Assembly: GCF_900111455.1 (NCBI RefSeq)
Contig: NZ_FOIE01000009.1
Coordinates: 1 to 64,000, forward strand
Origin: Geodermatophilus poikilotrophus
Lineage (GTDB): Bacteria; Actinomycetota; Actinomycetes; Mycobacteriales; Geodermatophilaceae
Reading direction: 5' to 3'
DNA length: 64,000 bases
Part shown: piece after piece, positions 10,655-21,357 of the stretch
How positions within the stretch are numbered: position 1 is the stretch's first letter
Layout of the letters: each line of letters opens with the position of its first letter
Translations under genes and position numbers: made by a program
Notes under the pieces: generated by a model
The model's database searches: none
Told to the model about the DNA's origin: nothing
What the model saw: only the letters and a program-made list of their open reading frames with translations

Positions 10655-12046
10655 ATGCTGCGACGAGCCACCCACCTCGCGCACCGGGCCCGCGAGCGGA
10701 TCCGCGCCGCCCGCGAGCACGACCCGCACGCCTGGCAGCACCAGCACCCCGACGACGAGCACGACGACTGGGACGACCCGGCCGACGGCGCCGACGTGGA
10801 GGACCGGCCTCCCCTCGGCAGCCCCGAGCCGGGCGCGCCCGACCTCGACGGCCCGCTCGGGCCCGGCGGCGTCAGCGGACCGCCGGCCGGTGGACAGCGG
10901 CGCCGGGCGCCGGCCGACCGCCGTCGTCCCGCACGCGGACCGGGCGCCCCCGACGACGAGGTGCCCCGGGGGCTGCGGGTGGCCGCGGCTTGGTCGTGGC
11001 GGCTCATCGTCGTCCTCGCCGGGCTGTACCTGCTGCTCTGGGCGTCCGCCTACGTGGCCGTCGTCGTCGTCCCGGTCATCGTCGCGCTGCTGCTGGCCGC
11101 GCTGCTGCAACCCGGTGCCGCGGCGCTGGTCCGGCACGGCTGGCCCCCGGTCCTCGCCGCGCTCACGATGCTCGTGGTCGGGCTCGGCACCGTCTCGGGG
11201 ATCATCACGCTGGTCGTCCAGCAGGTCGTCACCGGCTTCGGCGACCTCGCCGAGCAGGCCGGTCAGGGCATCGAGCAGGTGCGCGACCTGGTCGTGCGCA
11301 CCTTCCCCGTCACCCGGACGCAGCTGGAGAACGCGGTCGCCCAGCTGCAGCAGACGCTGGTCGACAACGAGGACGTGCTGGCCTCCGGCGCGCTCACCAC
11401 CGCCGTGACGGTCGGCGAGGTCGCCACCGGCATCCTGCTCGCGCTGTTCACCTTGTTCTTCTTCCTCAAGGACGGCCGCTCGATCTGGCTGTGGCTGGTC
11501 GGCCTCTTCCCGCGCGACTCGCGGGCGTTCGTCGACGAGGCCGCCCGCCGCTCGTGGCGCACGCTGATCTCCTACGTGCGCGCCACGGCCGCCGTGGCCA
11601 TGGTCGACGCGATCGGCATCGGCATCGGGCTGGCGGTGCTCGGCGTCCCGCTGGTCATCCCGCTGGCCGCACTGGTGTTCCTGGGCGCGTTCATCCCGAT
11701 CATCGGGTCGTTCCTGGCCGGCACCGTGGCCGTGCTCGTCGCGCTGGTCTCCCAGGGCCCGGTCACCGCGCTGGTCGCGCTGGCCATCGTGGTCGCGGTC
11801 ATGCAGCTGGAGGGGCACGTCCTGCAGCCGCTGCTGCTCGGCCGGGCGGTGCGCGTGCACCCGCTCGCCGTCGTCCTGGCGATCGCCGCGGGCCTGCTGG
11901 TCGCCGGCATCTTCGGCGCGCTCATCGCCGTCCCCACGGTGGCCTGCGCGAACGTGGCGGGCACCTACCTGTCGCGGCGGTACGACGGGCCGCGCCCGCC
12001 CGAGCCGCGCCGGGACCGCGCCCGGCCGGCGGTCACCGCGCAGTAG
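10655..12046 (+). CDS. AI-2E family transporter (PerM/YdiK type)
   Basis: Integral membrane permease of 463 residues. The first 105 residues are a charged, Pro/Gly-rich and probably disordered cytoplasmic extension (His/Asp-rich around 25-45). The conserved domain follows: about eight membrane segments, LFTLFFFLKDGRSIWLW in the middle, and the signature run FIPIIGSFLAGTVAVLVAL then LEGHVLQPLLLGRAVRVHPLAVVLAI. The family name comes from one proposed autoinducer-2 exporter; other members act in Na+/Li+ antiport or have no known substrate, so no substrate is assigned. ATG preceded by a CCGGAGGA stretch. Convergent with the next gene, with only 9 bases between. Confidence 0.85.
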   Translation: MLRRATHLAHRARERIRAAREHDPHAWQHQHPDDEHDDWDDPADGADVEDRPPLGSPEPGAPDLDGPLGPGGVSGPPAGGQRRRAPADRRRPARGPGAPDDEVPRGLRVAAAWSWRLIVVLAGLYLLLWASAYVAVVVVPVIVALLLAALLQPGAAALVRHGWPPVLAALTMLVVGLGTVSGIITLVVQQVVTGFGDLAEQAGQGIEQVRDLVVRTFPVTRTQLENAVAQLQQTLVDNEDVLASGALTTAVTVGEVATGILLALFTLFFFLKDGRSIWLWLVGLFPRDSRAFVDEAARRSWRTLISYVRATAAVAMVDAIGIGIGLAVLGVPLVIPLAALVFLGAFIPIIGSFLAGTVAVLVALVSQGPVTALVALAIVVAVMQLEGHVLQPLLLGRAVRVHPLAVVLAIAAGLLVAGIFGALIAVPTVACANVAGTYLSRRYDGPRPPEPRRDRARPAVTAQ

Positions 12047-12055
12047 GGACGGCGC

Positions 12056-12457
12056 TCAGCCGCCAAGGGGCGCGTAGGCCTCCGGGGAACGGCGGAGGTG
12101 GTCGCGGAACGCCCGGTCGACCGTCTCGTCCCACTCCGGCAGCGCGGCGTCGTAGCGCCGGTTCGCCTGCTCCTCCAGCCGCTCGGCGGCCGGGGGGTCG
12201 TCCGGGTCCAGCGCGGCGGCCTGCCGGGCGACGTCCTCGACGGCATCGGCGGCCGCGTCGAGCCCGAGGAGGCGGTAGCCGGCCACCGCGCGCTCCCGCT
12301 GCGCGGGGTCGAGCGTCTCGCAGGCGTGCAGCAGGCCGCCGTTCATCGCCGTCCCGTGGCAGAGCAGCACCGCGGCGAGGGCGGCGTCGCCGGGGTGGGT
12401 GACCGGGGCGTCCGGGTCGCACGCGCGGTTCCAGATGTCGTCGGCGTCCGTGCTCAC
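12056..12457 (-). CDS. Conserved small protein, possibly DMP19/DUF4375-like
   Basis: 133-residue acidic, alanine-rich, mainly helical protein with no signal peptide or membrane segment. The stretch [29 protein letters not shown], followed by a helical [10 protein letters not shown], resembles DMP19/DUF4375 domains (NGG followed by a helix that counts age or units), but the match is from memory and weak. GTG start overlaps the purD stop by four bases, so it is expressed with purD. Function unknown. Confidence 0.6.
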   Translation of the reverse strand: MSTDADDIWNRACDPDAPVTHPGDAALAAVLLCHGTAMNGGLLHACETLDPAQRERAVAGYRLLGLDAAADAVEDVARQAAALDPDDPPAAERLEEQANRRYDAALPEWDETVDRAFRDHLRRSPEAYAPLGG

Positions 12458-13719
12458 GGGGTGATCCTCCCCTCCACCGCGGCCAGCGCGATGTCGGTGC
12501 GCCAGTGGGCGTCGGCCAGCCGGACCCCGGCGACCCGTTCGTAGGCCAGCTGCCGGGCCGCGGCGAGGTCCTCCCCCACCGCGGTCACGGCCAGCACCCG
12601 CCCGCCGGAGGAGCGGACCGTCCCGTCCGCGTCGACGGTGGTGCCGGCGTGCAGCACGCCCTCGCCGTCGGCGCCGGTCACCGGGTCCCCGGTCCGCGGC
12701 CGCTCCGGGTAGCCGGGAGCGGCGACGACGACGGTCACCGCGGCGCCCTCCCGCCAGCGCAGCGGCGGGTGCTCGGCCAGCGTGCCGGTCGCGGCGGCGT
12801 GCAGCAGGCCGGCCAGCGGGGTCGCCAGCAGCGGCAGCACCACCTCCGTCTCCGGGTCGCCGAAGCGGGCGTTGAACTCCACCACCCGCACGCCGCGGGA
12901 GGTCAGCGCCAGCCCGGCGTAGAGCAGCCCGGCGAACGGCTCGCCGCGGCGGCGCATCTCGTCGACCGTGGGTTGCAGCACGGTGGCCAGCACCTCGTCG
13001 ACCAGGCCGGGTGGCGCCCAGGGCAGCGGCGCGTAGGCGCCCATCCCCCCGGTGTTGGGCCCGCCGTCGCCGTCGTCGCGCCGCTTGAAGTCCTGCGCCG
13101 GCACCAGCGGGAACACGGTCGTCCCGTCGGTGACGGCGAACAGCGACACCTCCGGGCCGTCGAGGTACTCCTCGACGAGGACGGCGCCACCGGCGTCGAG
13201 CACGCTGCGGCCGTGTGCCACGGCGGCGTCCCGGTCGGTCGTGACGACGACGCCCTTGCCGGCGGCCAGCCCGTCGTCCTTGACCACGTACGGTCCCCCG
13301 CCCAGCCCGCCCGCCTCATCCAGCGCGGTCTCCAGCTCGGCGGGCCCGCCCACCGGCCAGGACCGGGCGGTCGGGACGCCGGCGGCGGCCATGACGTGCT
13401 TGGCGAAGGACTTGCTGCCCTCGATCTGCGCGGCCTGCTCCGACGGCCCGAAGCAGGCGATGCCGGCGTCGCGGACGGCGTCGGCGGCCCCGGCGACCAG
13501 CGGCACCTCCGGGCCGATGACGACCAGGTCGGCACGCCAGGACGTCGCCAGCGCGGCGACCGCGACCGGGTCGGTGGCGGCCACCGCGGCCGGCTCGGCG
13601 ATCGCGCGGGTGCCGGCGTTGCCCGGCGCGCAGGCCAGCGCGGTGACGGCGGGGTCGGAGGACAGAGCGACGCACAGGGCGTGCTCCCGGGCACCGGAGC
13701 CGATCACGAGCACGCGCAC
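12454..13719 (-). CDS. purD: Phosphoribosylamine-glycine ligase
   Basis: GAR synthetase, step 2 of purine synthesis. 421 residues, ATP-grasp fold. Seen: N-terminal [26 protein letters not shown] turn, [33 protein letters not shown] (ATP-binding), [14 protein letters not shown] and [23 protein letters not shown] start at 13717-13719; the frame is open further upstream but into the repeat element after rsgA, and homology begins here. Couples by a GTGA overlap to the small downstream gene. Confidence 0.96.
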   Translation of the reverse strand: MRVLVIGSGAREHALCVALSSDPAVTALACAPGNAGTRAIAEPAAVAATDPVAVAALATSWRADLVVIGPEVPLVAGAADAVRDAGIACFGPSEQAAQIEGSKSFAKHVMAAAGVPTARSWPVGGPAELETALDEAGGLGGGPYVVKDDGLAAGKGVVVTTDRDAAVAHGRSVLDAGGAVLVEEYLDGPEVSLFAVTDGTTVFPLVPAQDFKRRDDGDGGPNTGGMGAYAPLPWAPPGLVDEVLATVLQPTVDEMRRRGEPFAGLLYAGLALTSRGVRVVEFNARFGDPETEVVLPLLATPLAGLLHAAATGTLAEHPPLRWREGAAVTVVVAAPGYPERPRTGDPVTGADGEGVLHAGTTVDADGTVRSSGGRVLAVTAVGEDLAAARQLAYERVAGVRLADAHWRTDIALAAVEGRITP

Positions 13720-13751
13720 GGACGGCGACGCTACCGAGCGCGCGACCCACG

Positions 13752-13822
13752 GGGACGGCCGCCCTCCAGGGCCCGCGCCGAGCCCCGACCGGCCTCCCTG
13801 CAGGGGCCCGCCGCGGGGGCCC
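13752..13822 (-). repeat. Stop-proximal GC-rich hairpin element (family 1)
   Basis: Begins directly after the rsgA TGA on the minus strand and carries GGGCCCCTGCAGGGAGGCC, matching GGGCCCCTGCAGGGGGCC in the element after osmC (33019-33077). Strongly foldable; it probably terminates rsgA transcription. Confidence 0.6.
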
Positions 13823-14860
13823 TCACGGGGAGAGGGTGGTCCTCCCACGGTTCGGCTGCGACCGGTAGGCCCGGTGCAGCGCCCGGACGCGGGCGTGCTC
13901 GGCGGCCCGGGCGCGGGCGTCGGAGCGCAGCGCCTGCCGGTGGGCCTCGGCCTGCAGCTTGCGCCAGGCGGTGTACCGGGCCGGGTCCAGGCGCCCCTCG
14001 TCGATCGCCGCGGCCACGGCGCAGCCGGGCTCGGTGCGGTGCGCGCAGTCCCGGAACCGGCACGCGGCGGCGAGCTCGGTGACGTCGGCGTAGGCGGTGT
14101 CGATGCCCGCGTCGTCGACCAGCCCCAGCTCCCGCATGCCCGGGGTGTCGACGAGCAGGCCGCCGCCGGGCAGCAGGTGCAGCTCCCGCGCCGTGGTGGT
14201 GTGCCGGCCGCGGCCGTCGGCGTCGCGGATCCCGCGGGTGGCCGCCACCTCCGTCCCCGCCAGCGCGTTGGCCAGGCTGGACTTGCCGACGCCCGACGGG
14301 CCGACCATCGCGGCCGTGCGCCCGGGACCGAGCAGCGCCCGGACCGCGTCGAGCCCCTCCCCCGTCACCGAGCTGACCGGGAGGACGTCGACGCCCACGG
14401 CGTCCTCCTGCACGGCGAGCACGGCGGCGGGGACGTCGTCGCACAGGTCGGCCTTGGTGAGGACGACGACCGGCGTCGCCCCGCTGCCCCAGGCGACGGC
14501 CAGGTACCGCTCCACCCGGCGCAGGCGCGGCGCCGTGGTGAGGGCGTCGACGACGAGCACCAGGTCGGCGTTGGCCGCGACCACCTGCTCGGCCGACGTC
14601 CGCCCGGCGACGACACGGGTGAACGCCGTCCGGCGGGGCAGCACCGCCACCGCCAGCTCGCCGCGCAGCGCCACCCAGTCGCCCACCGCGGGCCCGGTGT
14701 CCTCGAGCAGCGCCGCCGCCGGGTGCGCGCGCACCTCGCCGTCGGCGGTGAGCACGGTCAGCCGGCCGCGGTCCACCCGGGCGACGCGGCCGGGTGCGCA
14801 GCCGGCGGGGATCCCGGCGTCCCGGTCCGGCGACCACCCCAGGAGTGAGAGATCGGTCAC
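13823..14860 (-). CDS. rsgA: Ribosome small-subunit-dependent GTPase A
   Basis: Circularly permuted GTPase that assists late 30S maturation. 345 residues: OB-fold N-terminus, then G4 motif TKAD (135-138) ahead of the P-loop GPSGVGKSS (187-195) and DTPG (238-241). This permuted order is diagnostic. The C-terminal zinc site Cys267, Cys272, His274, Cys280 is intact. ATG start; divergent from the glycerophosphodiesterase gene 104 bp away. No sign of an operon partner. Confidence 0.94.
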   Translation of the reverse strand: MTDLSLLGWSPDRDAGIPAGCAPGRVARVDRGRLTVLTADGEVRAHPAAALLEDTGPAVGDWVALRGELAVAVLPRRTAFTRVVAGRTSAEQVVAANADLVLVVDALTTAPRLRRVERYLAVAWGSGATPVVVLTKADLCDDVPAAVLAVQEDAVGVDVLPVSSVTGEGLDAVRALLGPGRTAAMVGPSGVGKSSLANALAGTEVAATRGIRDADGRGRHTTTARELHLLPGGGLLVDTPGMRELGLVDDAGIDTAYADVTELAAACRFRDCAHRTEPGCAVAAAIDEGRLDPARYTAWRKLQAEAHRQALRSDARARAAEHARVRALHRAYRSQPNRGRTTLSP

Positions 14861-14964
14861 GTCGGCATGGTCGCGCGCAGGTCAGCGCGGTGTCCTCCGA
14901 ATTGTGGGCGACCGGTCGGCGCGCGTTCGCCGTCCCGACACCTGGCTGGGGTGTTGTGGGTGGC

Positions 14965-16035
14965 ATGCGCGCGATCGCGTCGCCGGCACCGGTCCCGGCG
15001 ACCCGCCCTGCCCGTCCCGTCATCGTCGGTCACCGCGGTGCACCGTCGTACCGCCCCGAGCACACCGCTGCCAGCTTCGAGCTGGCCATCGACCTCGGTG
15101 CCGACCTCATCGAGCCCGACGTCGTGGTCAGCCGCGACGGCGCGCTCGTCGTCCGGCACGAGAACGAGCTCTCCCACTCCACCGACGTCGCCGACCGGCC
15201 GGAGTTCGCCGGCCGGCGCACCACCCGCCTCGTCGACGGCCGCGAGCGCACCGGCTGGTTCAGCGAGGACTTCACCCTCGCCGAGCTGCGCACGCTGCGC
15301 GCCGTCGAGCGGATGCCGGCGCTGCGCCCGCTGAACACCACCTACGACGGGCAGGCCGGGATCCTCACCCTCGCCGAGGTCGTGGCCATCGCCCGCCGCC
15401 GCTCGACCGCCGACCGCCAGGTCCGCGTGCTGGCCGAGCTGAAGAAGCCCAGCTGGTTCGACGCGGAGGCCGGCGTGCCGATGAGCGAGCTCGTCGCCGC
15501 CGAGCTGCGCCGCCTCGGCGCGACGGACCCCGACGGCACCGTCGTCGTGCAGTCCTTCGACGCCGCCGCGCTGCGCAGGCTGCGGGCCGACCTCGGTCAC
15601 CGCGGCCCGACGATGCTGCAGCTGGTGGACGACGCCGGCGAGGACGACCACCTGGTCACCCCCGCGGGCCTGCGCGAGGTCAGCACCTACGCCCAGGGCA
15701 TCGCCCCGAGCCGGCACCGCATCCTGCAGCGCGACGCCGACCAGGCGATGACCGGCGTCTCGGACCTCATCGCCCAGGCCCACCGCGCCGGGCTCGCCGT
15801 CGTCCCGTGGACGCTGCGGCCGGAGAACGCGTTCCTGCCGCAGCACCTGCGCCGCGGCGAGGCCGTGAGCGGGACCGGGGACATGCAGACCGAGGCCCGG
15901 CTGCTGCTGGCCCTCGGTGTCGACGGGCTGATCACCGACGCCCCCGACGTGGCCGCCCGCGCCCGCGCGGAGCTCTACACCTCGCGCCCCTCCCGCACCG
16001 CACCGCGGCCGGCAGCCGTCCTCGGCCTGCTCTGA
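14965..16035 (+). CDS. Glycerophosphodiester phosphodiesterase family protein
   Basis: TIM-barrel phosphodiesterase of 356 residues that would release sn-glycerol 3-phosphate from deacylated phospholipid head groups. Seen: active-site start VGHRGAPSYRPEHTAASF, GADLIEPDVVVSRDGALVVRHENEL (metal Glu/Asp and second histidine), the ELKKPSWF acidic motif and a C-terminal GVDGLITDAPD. The roughly 40-residue insert after HENELSHSTDV is as in glpQ-like periplasmic members, but no clear signal peptide is seen; the N-terminus is a short Ala/Pro stretch. Likely cytosolic. Confidence 0.88.
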   Translation: MRAIASPAPVPATRPARPVIVGHRGAPSYRPEHTAASFELAIDLGADLIEPDVVVSRDGALVVRHENELSHSTDVADRPEFAGRRTTRLVDGRERTGWFSEDFTLAELRTLRAVERMPALRPLNTTYDGQAGILTLAEVVAIARRRSTADRQVRVLAELKKPSWFDAEAGVPMSELVAAELRRLGATDPDGTVVVQSFDAAALRRLRADLGHRGPTMLQLVDDAGEDDHLVTPAGLREVSTYAQGIAPSRHRILQRDADQAMTGVSDLIAQAHRAGLAVVPWTLRPENAFLPQHLRRGEAVSGTGDMQTEARLLLALGVDGLITDAPDVAARARAELYTSRPSRTAPRPAAVLGLL

Positions 16036-16044
16036 CGGCGTCCC

Positions 16045-16094
16045 GGTGACCAGCTGACCTGGTCACCACCGGTCCCGGCTCTGCACCGGTGGTG
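16045..16094. terminator. Two overlapping hairpins between convergent genes
   Basis: GGTGACCAG / CTGGTCACC (16045-16053, 16059-16067, 5-base loop) and CACCACCGGT / ACCGGTGGTG (16064-16073, 16085-16094) share four bases, so only one can form at a time. Position between GDPD (+) and purA (-) suggests a bidirectional terminator. Confidence 0.65.
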
Positions 16095-16135
16095 AGCCAG
16101 GACCGGGTTCGACCAGCTCAGCCGGTCGTCGCGGC

Positions 16136-18347
<2,212 letters not shown>

Positions 18348-18454
18348 GGAGGCACCTCCGGGAACGGGCGTCCGGTCCGGACGCTGGGGACGGAGAGTAA
18401 CCGACCACGGGTCGCTCCCGCTGGTTCTCCGTCACCGCATCACCCAGAGTGACC

Positions 18455-19039
18455 TCAGGCAGCGGGATGACCCAGCCGCTCGCGCAGGTCGACGTGCCAG
18501 TCGACCTGCACCCGCCGGCCCACGTGCCCGCACGGCCGGACCAGGTCGAAGCGGGTGAGGACGCCGCCTGAGTCGGCCCACAGCAGCGCCAGGTGCCCGG
18601 CCGCGGCGCGCGGCCCAGCGGGGTCCAGGGCGAGCTGCAGCTGGCGGCTCGGGTCCTGGCGGTAGAAGGCGCGCAGGCCGTCGGTGGCGGCGGCGGGCAG
18701 CTCGCCGTCGTCGGAGCGCCAGACCCGCAGCACGTCGGTGGGGGTGCGCAGGATCAGCCCGCTCATCGGCAGGCCCAGGTTGTCGGTGCCGGCGTCGAGG
18801 TCCAGCTGGCGGGCCTGCAGCGGATCGGAGAGCTCCTCGGGGCCGGCACCCCACGGCCGGAGCCGCTCCATCGCTTCCCGGCGGACCAGCTGGTGGTCCA
18901 GGTGCCGGTCAGCGGTCGGGTTCCACCCGTGCCGGGCGTGGATGGCCGCGCTGACCGCGACGCCGGCCGACAGCGCCTCGTGGACGGCGATCAGCAGGGG
19001 ACGCAGCCGGCGGGTGACGGTGCCCGGGGAGTGGTCCAC
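18455..19039 (-). CDS. Conserved hypothetical actinobacterial protein (194 aa)
   Basis: Soluble protein of 194 residues from GTG at 19037-19039. Not recognised with confidence. Seen: an amphipathic helix at 10-33, a charged middle with GLILRTPTDVLRVWRSDDGELP and GLRAFYRQDPSRQLQLAL, and an ending RVQVDWHVDLRERLG. No signal peptide, metal site or nucleotide motif. A long hairpin separates it from the DUF3151 gene upstream, so it probably has its own promoter in that gap. Confidence 0.65.
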   Translation of the reverse strand: MDHSPGTVTRRLRPLLIAVHEALSAGVAVSAAIHARHGWNPTADRHLDHQLVRREAMERLRPWGAGPEELSDPLQARQLDLDAGTDNLGLPMSGLILRTPTDVLRVWRSDDGELPAAATDGLRAFYRQDPSRQLQLALDPAGPRAAAGHLALLWADSGGVLTRFDLVRPCGHVGRRVQVDWHVDLRERLGHPAA

Positions 19040-19076
19040 GGCCCGAGTGTGCCGGTCGGCCCCGACGGATCCCGCT

Positions 19077-19140
19077 GTGCGGGCGTTCCTCGCGGGTCGG
19101 CGGTGCTGCAGCGCCGGCAGTGCGCGAGGAACGCCCGCAC
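19077..19140 (-). terminator. Long hairpin after the DUF3151 gene
   Basis: Perfect 18-bp arms (19077-19094 and 19123-19140; GTGCGGGCGTTCCTCGCG) with a 28-base loop, 7 bases beyond the DUF3151 stop on the minus strand. Probably ends the fba-DUF3151 transcript. Confidence 0.75.
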
Positions 19141-19147
19141 CGGCCGC

Positions 19148-19570
19148 CTAGGGCGCCAGGGACGGGTCGCAGTCGCGCAGCAGCTGGGTGCAGCGCTCCT
19201 GCTCGTCGGTCTCGCCGATCGCCTCCGCCGCGCGGGCCAGCACCGTCACGCAGCGCAGGAAACCGCGGTTGGGCTCGTGCGACCACGGGACCGGGCCGTA
19301 GCCCTTCCAGCCGTTGCGGCGCAGCGCGTCCAGCCCGCGGTGGTAGCCGGTGCGGGCGTAGGCGTAGGCCTCGATGACGTCGCCCAGCGTCCGCTCGGTG
19401 CGGCCCAGGGCCTCCTCGGCCAGCGCCGCCCACGCCGCGCTCACCGTCGGGTGGTGCGCCGCGACCTCGGCCGGCGGGTCGCCCGCGGCGAGCTCCGCGT
19501 CGGCCTCGGGGTTGCCGGGCAGCAGCGTCGCGGGCGGCTCGCCGAGGAGGTTGTGCTGCGGGTGCCCCAT
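19148..19570 (-). CDS. DUF3151 family protein
   Basis: 140 residues with the conserved actinobacterial block: MGHPQHNLLGEPPATLLPG at the N-terminus, then EEALGRTERTLGDVIEAYAYARTGYHRGLDALRRNGWKGYGPVPWSHEPNRGFLRCV. Mostly helical, cytosolic, function unknown. It follows fba in the same direction, as Rv0360c lies near fba in Mycobacterium. Its Shine-Dalgarno (GAGGAGG) is supplied by the 75-bp intergenic repeat. Likely co-transcribed with fba. Confidence 0.88.
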   Translation of the reverse strand: MGHPQHNLLGEPPATLLPGNPEADAELAAGDPPAEVAAHHPTVSAAWAALAEEALGRTERTLGDVIEAYAYARTGYHRGLDALRRNGWKGYGPVPWSHEPNRGFLRCVTVLARAAEAIGETDEQERCTQLLRDCDPSLAP

Positions 19571-19572
19571 CA

Positions 19573-19647
19573 GACCTCCTCGCCGGCGCTCGTCGGCCTG
19601 CTGGGCAGCCCCGCTGTGTCCACTCGTGACCTCGCGAGCTCGGTCAC
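19573..19647 (-). repeat. 75-bp stop-to-RBS intergenic module (family 2), copy 1
   Basis: Reads on the minus strand: imperfect palindrome GTGACCGAGC..GCGAGGTCAC (19626-19647) just after the fba stop, 30 unrelated bases, then a 23-base block (19573-19595) ending in the GAGGAGGT that serves as ribosome-binding site for DUF3151. Same length and ends as 45796-45870. Confidence 0.75.
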
Positions 19648-19648
19648 G

Positions 19649-20683
19649 TCAGGCGCTCTGCGACTGGCCGGCCGACAGCAGGTCCTCGCACGCCTCGACG
19701 ATGCGGGCGGCCATGCCGGTCTCGGCGAGCTTCATGTAGGTGCGCGGGTCGTAGGTCTTCTTGTTGCCGACCTCGCCGTCGACCTTCAGCACGCCGTCGT
19801 AGTTGGTGAACATGTGCCCGACGATCGGCCGGGTGAAGGCGTACTGGGTGTCGGTGTCGACGTTCATCTTCACGACGCCGTAGGAGAGCGCCTCGCGGAT
19901 CTCCTCCTGCGCCGAGCCCGACCCGCCATGGAAGACCAGGTTGAAGGGCTTGCTGCCGTCCCCGAGGCCGAACTCCTGGGAGACGACGTCCTGGCCCTCC
20001 TTGAGGATCTCCGGGCGCAGCTTGACGTTGCCGGGCTTGTAGACGCCGTGCACGTTGCCGAAGGTCGCGGCGAGCAGGTAGATGCCCTTCTCGCCGAGGC
20101 CGAGGCTCTTGGCGGTGGCCACGAAGTCGCCGGGCGCGGTGTAGAGCTTGTCGTTGATGTCGTGCGAGACGCCGTCCTCCTCGCCGCCGACGACGCCGAT
20201 CTCCACCTCGAGCACGATCTTGGCGGCGGCGCACTTCTCGATGAGCTCCGCGGCGATCTGCAGGTTCTCGTCGAGGTCGATGGCCGAGCCGTCCCACATG
20301 TGCGACTGGAACAGCGGCTCCTGGCCGGCGTCCACCCGGTCCTTGGACACCGCGATCAGCGGGCGCACGTAGGCGTCCAGCTTGTCCTTGGGGCAGTGGT
20401 CGGTGTGCAGCGCGATGTTGACCGGGTACTTCTCGGCGACGACGTGCGCGAACTCGGCCAACGCGACGGCGCCGGTGACCATCTCCTTGACCCGGGTGCC
20501 CGAGCCGAACTCGGCACCACCGGTGGAGAACTGGATGATGCCGTCGCTGCCGGCGTCGGCGAAGCCGCGCAGCGCGGCGTTGATCGTCTCCGACGAGGTG
20601 CAGTTGATCGCCGGGTAGGCGAAGCCGCCCTCCTTGGCCCGGTTGATCATGTCGGCGTAGACCTCGGGGGTCGCGATGGGCAT
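19649..20683 (-). CDS. fba: Class II fructose-bisphosphate aldolase
   Basis: Zinc-dependent aldolase of glycolysis/gluconeogenesis, 344 residues, close to the mycobacterial FbaA length. Seen: metal-binding ALHTDHCPKDKLD, LEVEIGVVGGEEDGV with the zinc-ligand Glu, ATFGNVHGVYKPGNVKL and NLVFHGGSGSAQEEI (phosphate and zinc sites), then VVKMNVDTDTQYAF. ATG start at 20681-20683. Followed by DUF3151 through the 75-bp module; no terminator between them. Confidence 0.97.
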   Translation of the reverse strand: MPIATPEVYADMINRAKEGGFAYPAINCTSSETINAALRGFADAGSDGIIQFSTGGAEFGSGTRVKEMVTGAVALAEFAHVVAEKYPVNIALHTDHCPKDKLDAYVRPLIAVSKDRVDAGQEPLFQSHMWDGSAIDLDENLQIAAELIEKCAAAKIVLEVEIGVVGGEEDGVSHDINDKLYTAPGDFVATAKSLGLGEKGIYLLAATFGNVHGVYKPGNVKLRPEILKEGQDVVSQEFGLGDGSKPFNLVFHGGSGSAQEEIREALSYGVVKMNVDTDTQYAFTRPIVGHMFTNYDGVLKVDGEVGNKKTYDPRTYMKLAETGMAARIVEACEDLLSAGQSQSA

Positions 20684-20760
20684 GCGGGGCACTCCTTGCG
20701 TCGGTGGCGGCGCTGGTCCGGCGGCCAGTATCGCGCCCGGCTCCACCGCGGCGACACCCG

Positions 20761-21357
20761 CTACTCGGCGGCCTCCGGTCCGACCCGCAGGCCCAGGGCG
20801 GTCACCAGCACCACGGCCTGCGCCACGTCGACCTGCGCGCCGGCCAGCTCGACCTCGCGCGGGTCGAGGGCGGACAGGTCGCTGCCGCGCAGGTCGGCGC
20901 CGGAGAGGTCGGCGCCGGCGAACTGCGCGCCGGAGAGGTCCAGGTGCCGCAGCGCGGCCCCGGCCGCCCGCACCTGCGTGAGGTCGGCCTCGCGCATCCG
21001 CGCGCCGGTGAACGCCGCCCGGGACAGGTCCGCGCGGCGGAGGGCGACGAAGGACCAGTCGCCGCCCTCGACGGTGGCCAGGTCGAAGGTGCAGCGGTCG
21101 AAGGTGCTGCCGACCAGCTTGCAGTCGGTGAACACCGACTGGGCGAACGAGCAGCCGGTGAAGGTGCAGTTCAGGAACGCGGCGTCGGTGTGCCGGCTGA
21201 GGGTGAACCGGCAGTCCCGGAAGACGCAGTCGGTGAAGACGGCGCCGTCGTCCGTGGTCTCGGACAGGTCGACCCGGCTGAAGGTGACCCCGGTGTGCTC
21301 CTCGCCGGAGAGGTCGTCGCCGTACCGGTCCTCGTCCCGGACCTCGCGCCCGCTCAG
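20761..21357 (-). CDS. Pentapeptide repeat protein, apparent CTG start
   Basis: 198 residues built of A(D/N)LXX-type five-residue repeats forming a right-handed quadrilateral helix: FTDCVFRDCRF, FLNCTFTGCSF, then ADLSRAAFTGARMREADL, HLDLSGAQFAGADLSGADLRGSDLSALD. The frame has no ATG, GTG or TTG near its beginning; codons are GC3-saturated right back to a CTG at 21355-21357 whose last bases overlap the stop of the upstream reductase (CTGA). That mimics the ATGA/GTGA overlaps elsewhere in the window, so a CTG start with translational coupling is the best reading. Role unknown; pentapeptide proteins can mimic DNA or act as scaffolds. Confidence 0.75.
   Translation of the reverse strand: MSGREVRDEDRYGDDLSGEEHTGVTFSRVDLSETTDDGAVFTDCVFRDCRFTLSRHTDAAFLNCTFTGCSFAQSVFTDCKLVGSTFDRCTFDLATVEGGDWSFVALRRADLSRAAFTGARMREADLTQVRAAGAALRHLDLSGAQFAGADLSGADLRGSDLSALDPREVELAGAQVDVAQAVVLVTALGLRVGPEAAE

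Noticed and set aside
12505..14082. Long plus-strand frames opposite purD and rsgA
   Set aside because: Antisense to two enzymes with complete motif sets; composition typical of shadow frames.
19040..19076. Small coding frame between the hairpin and the gene at 18455
   Set aside because: Too short, with no ribosome-binding site and no start codon context.
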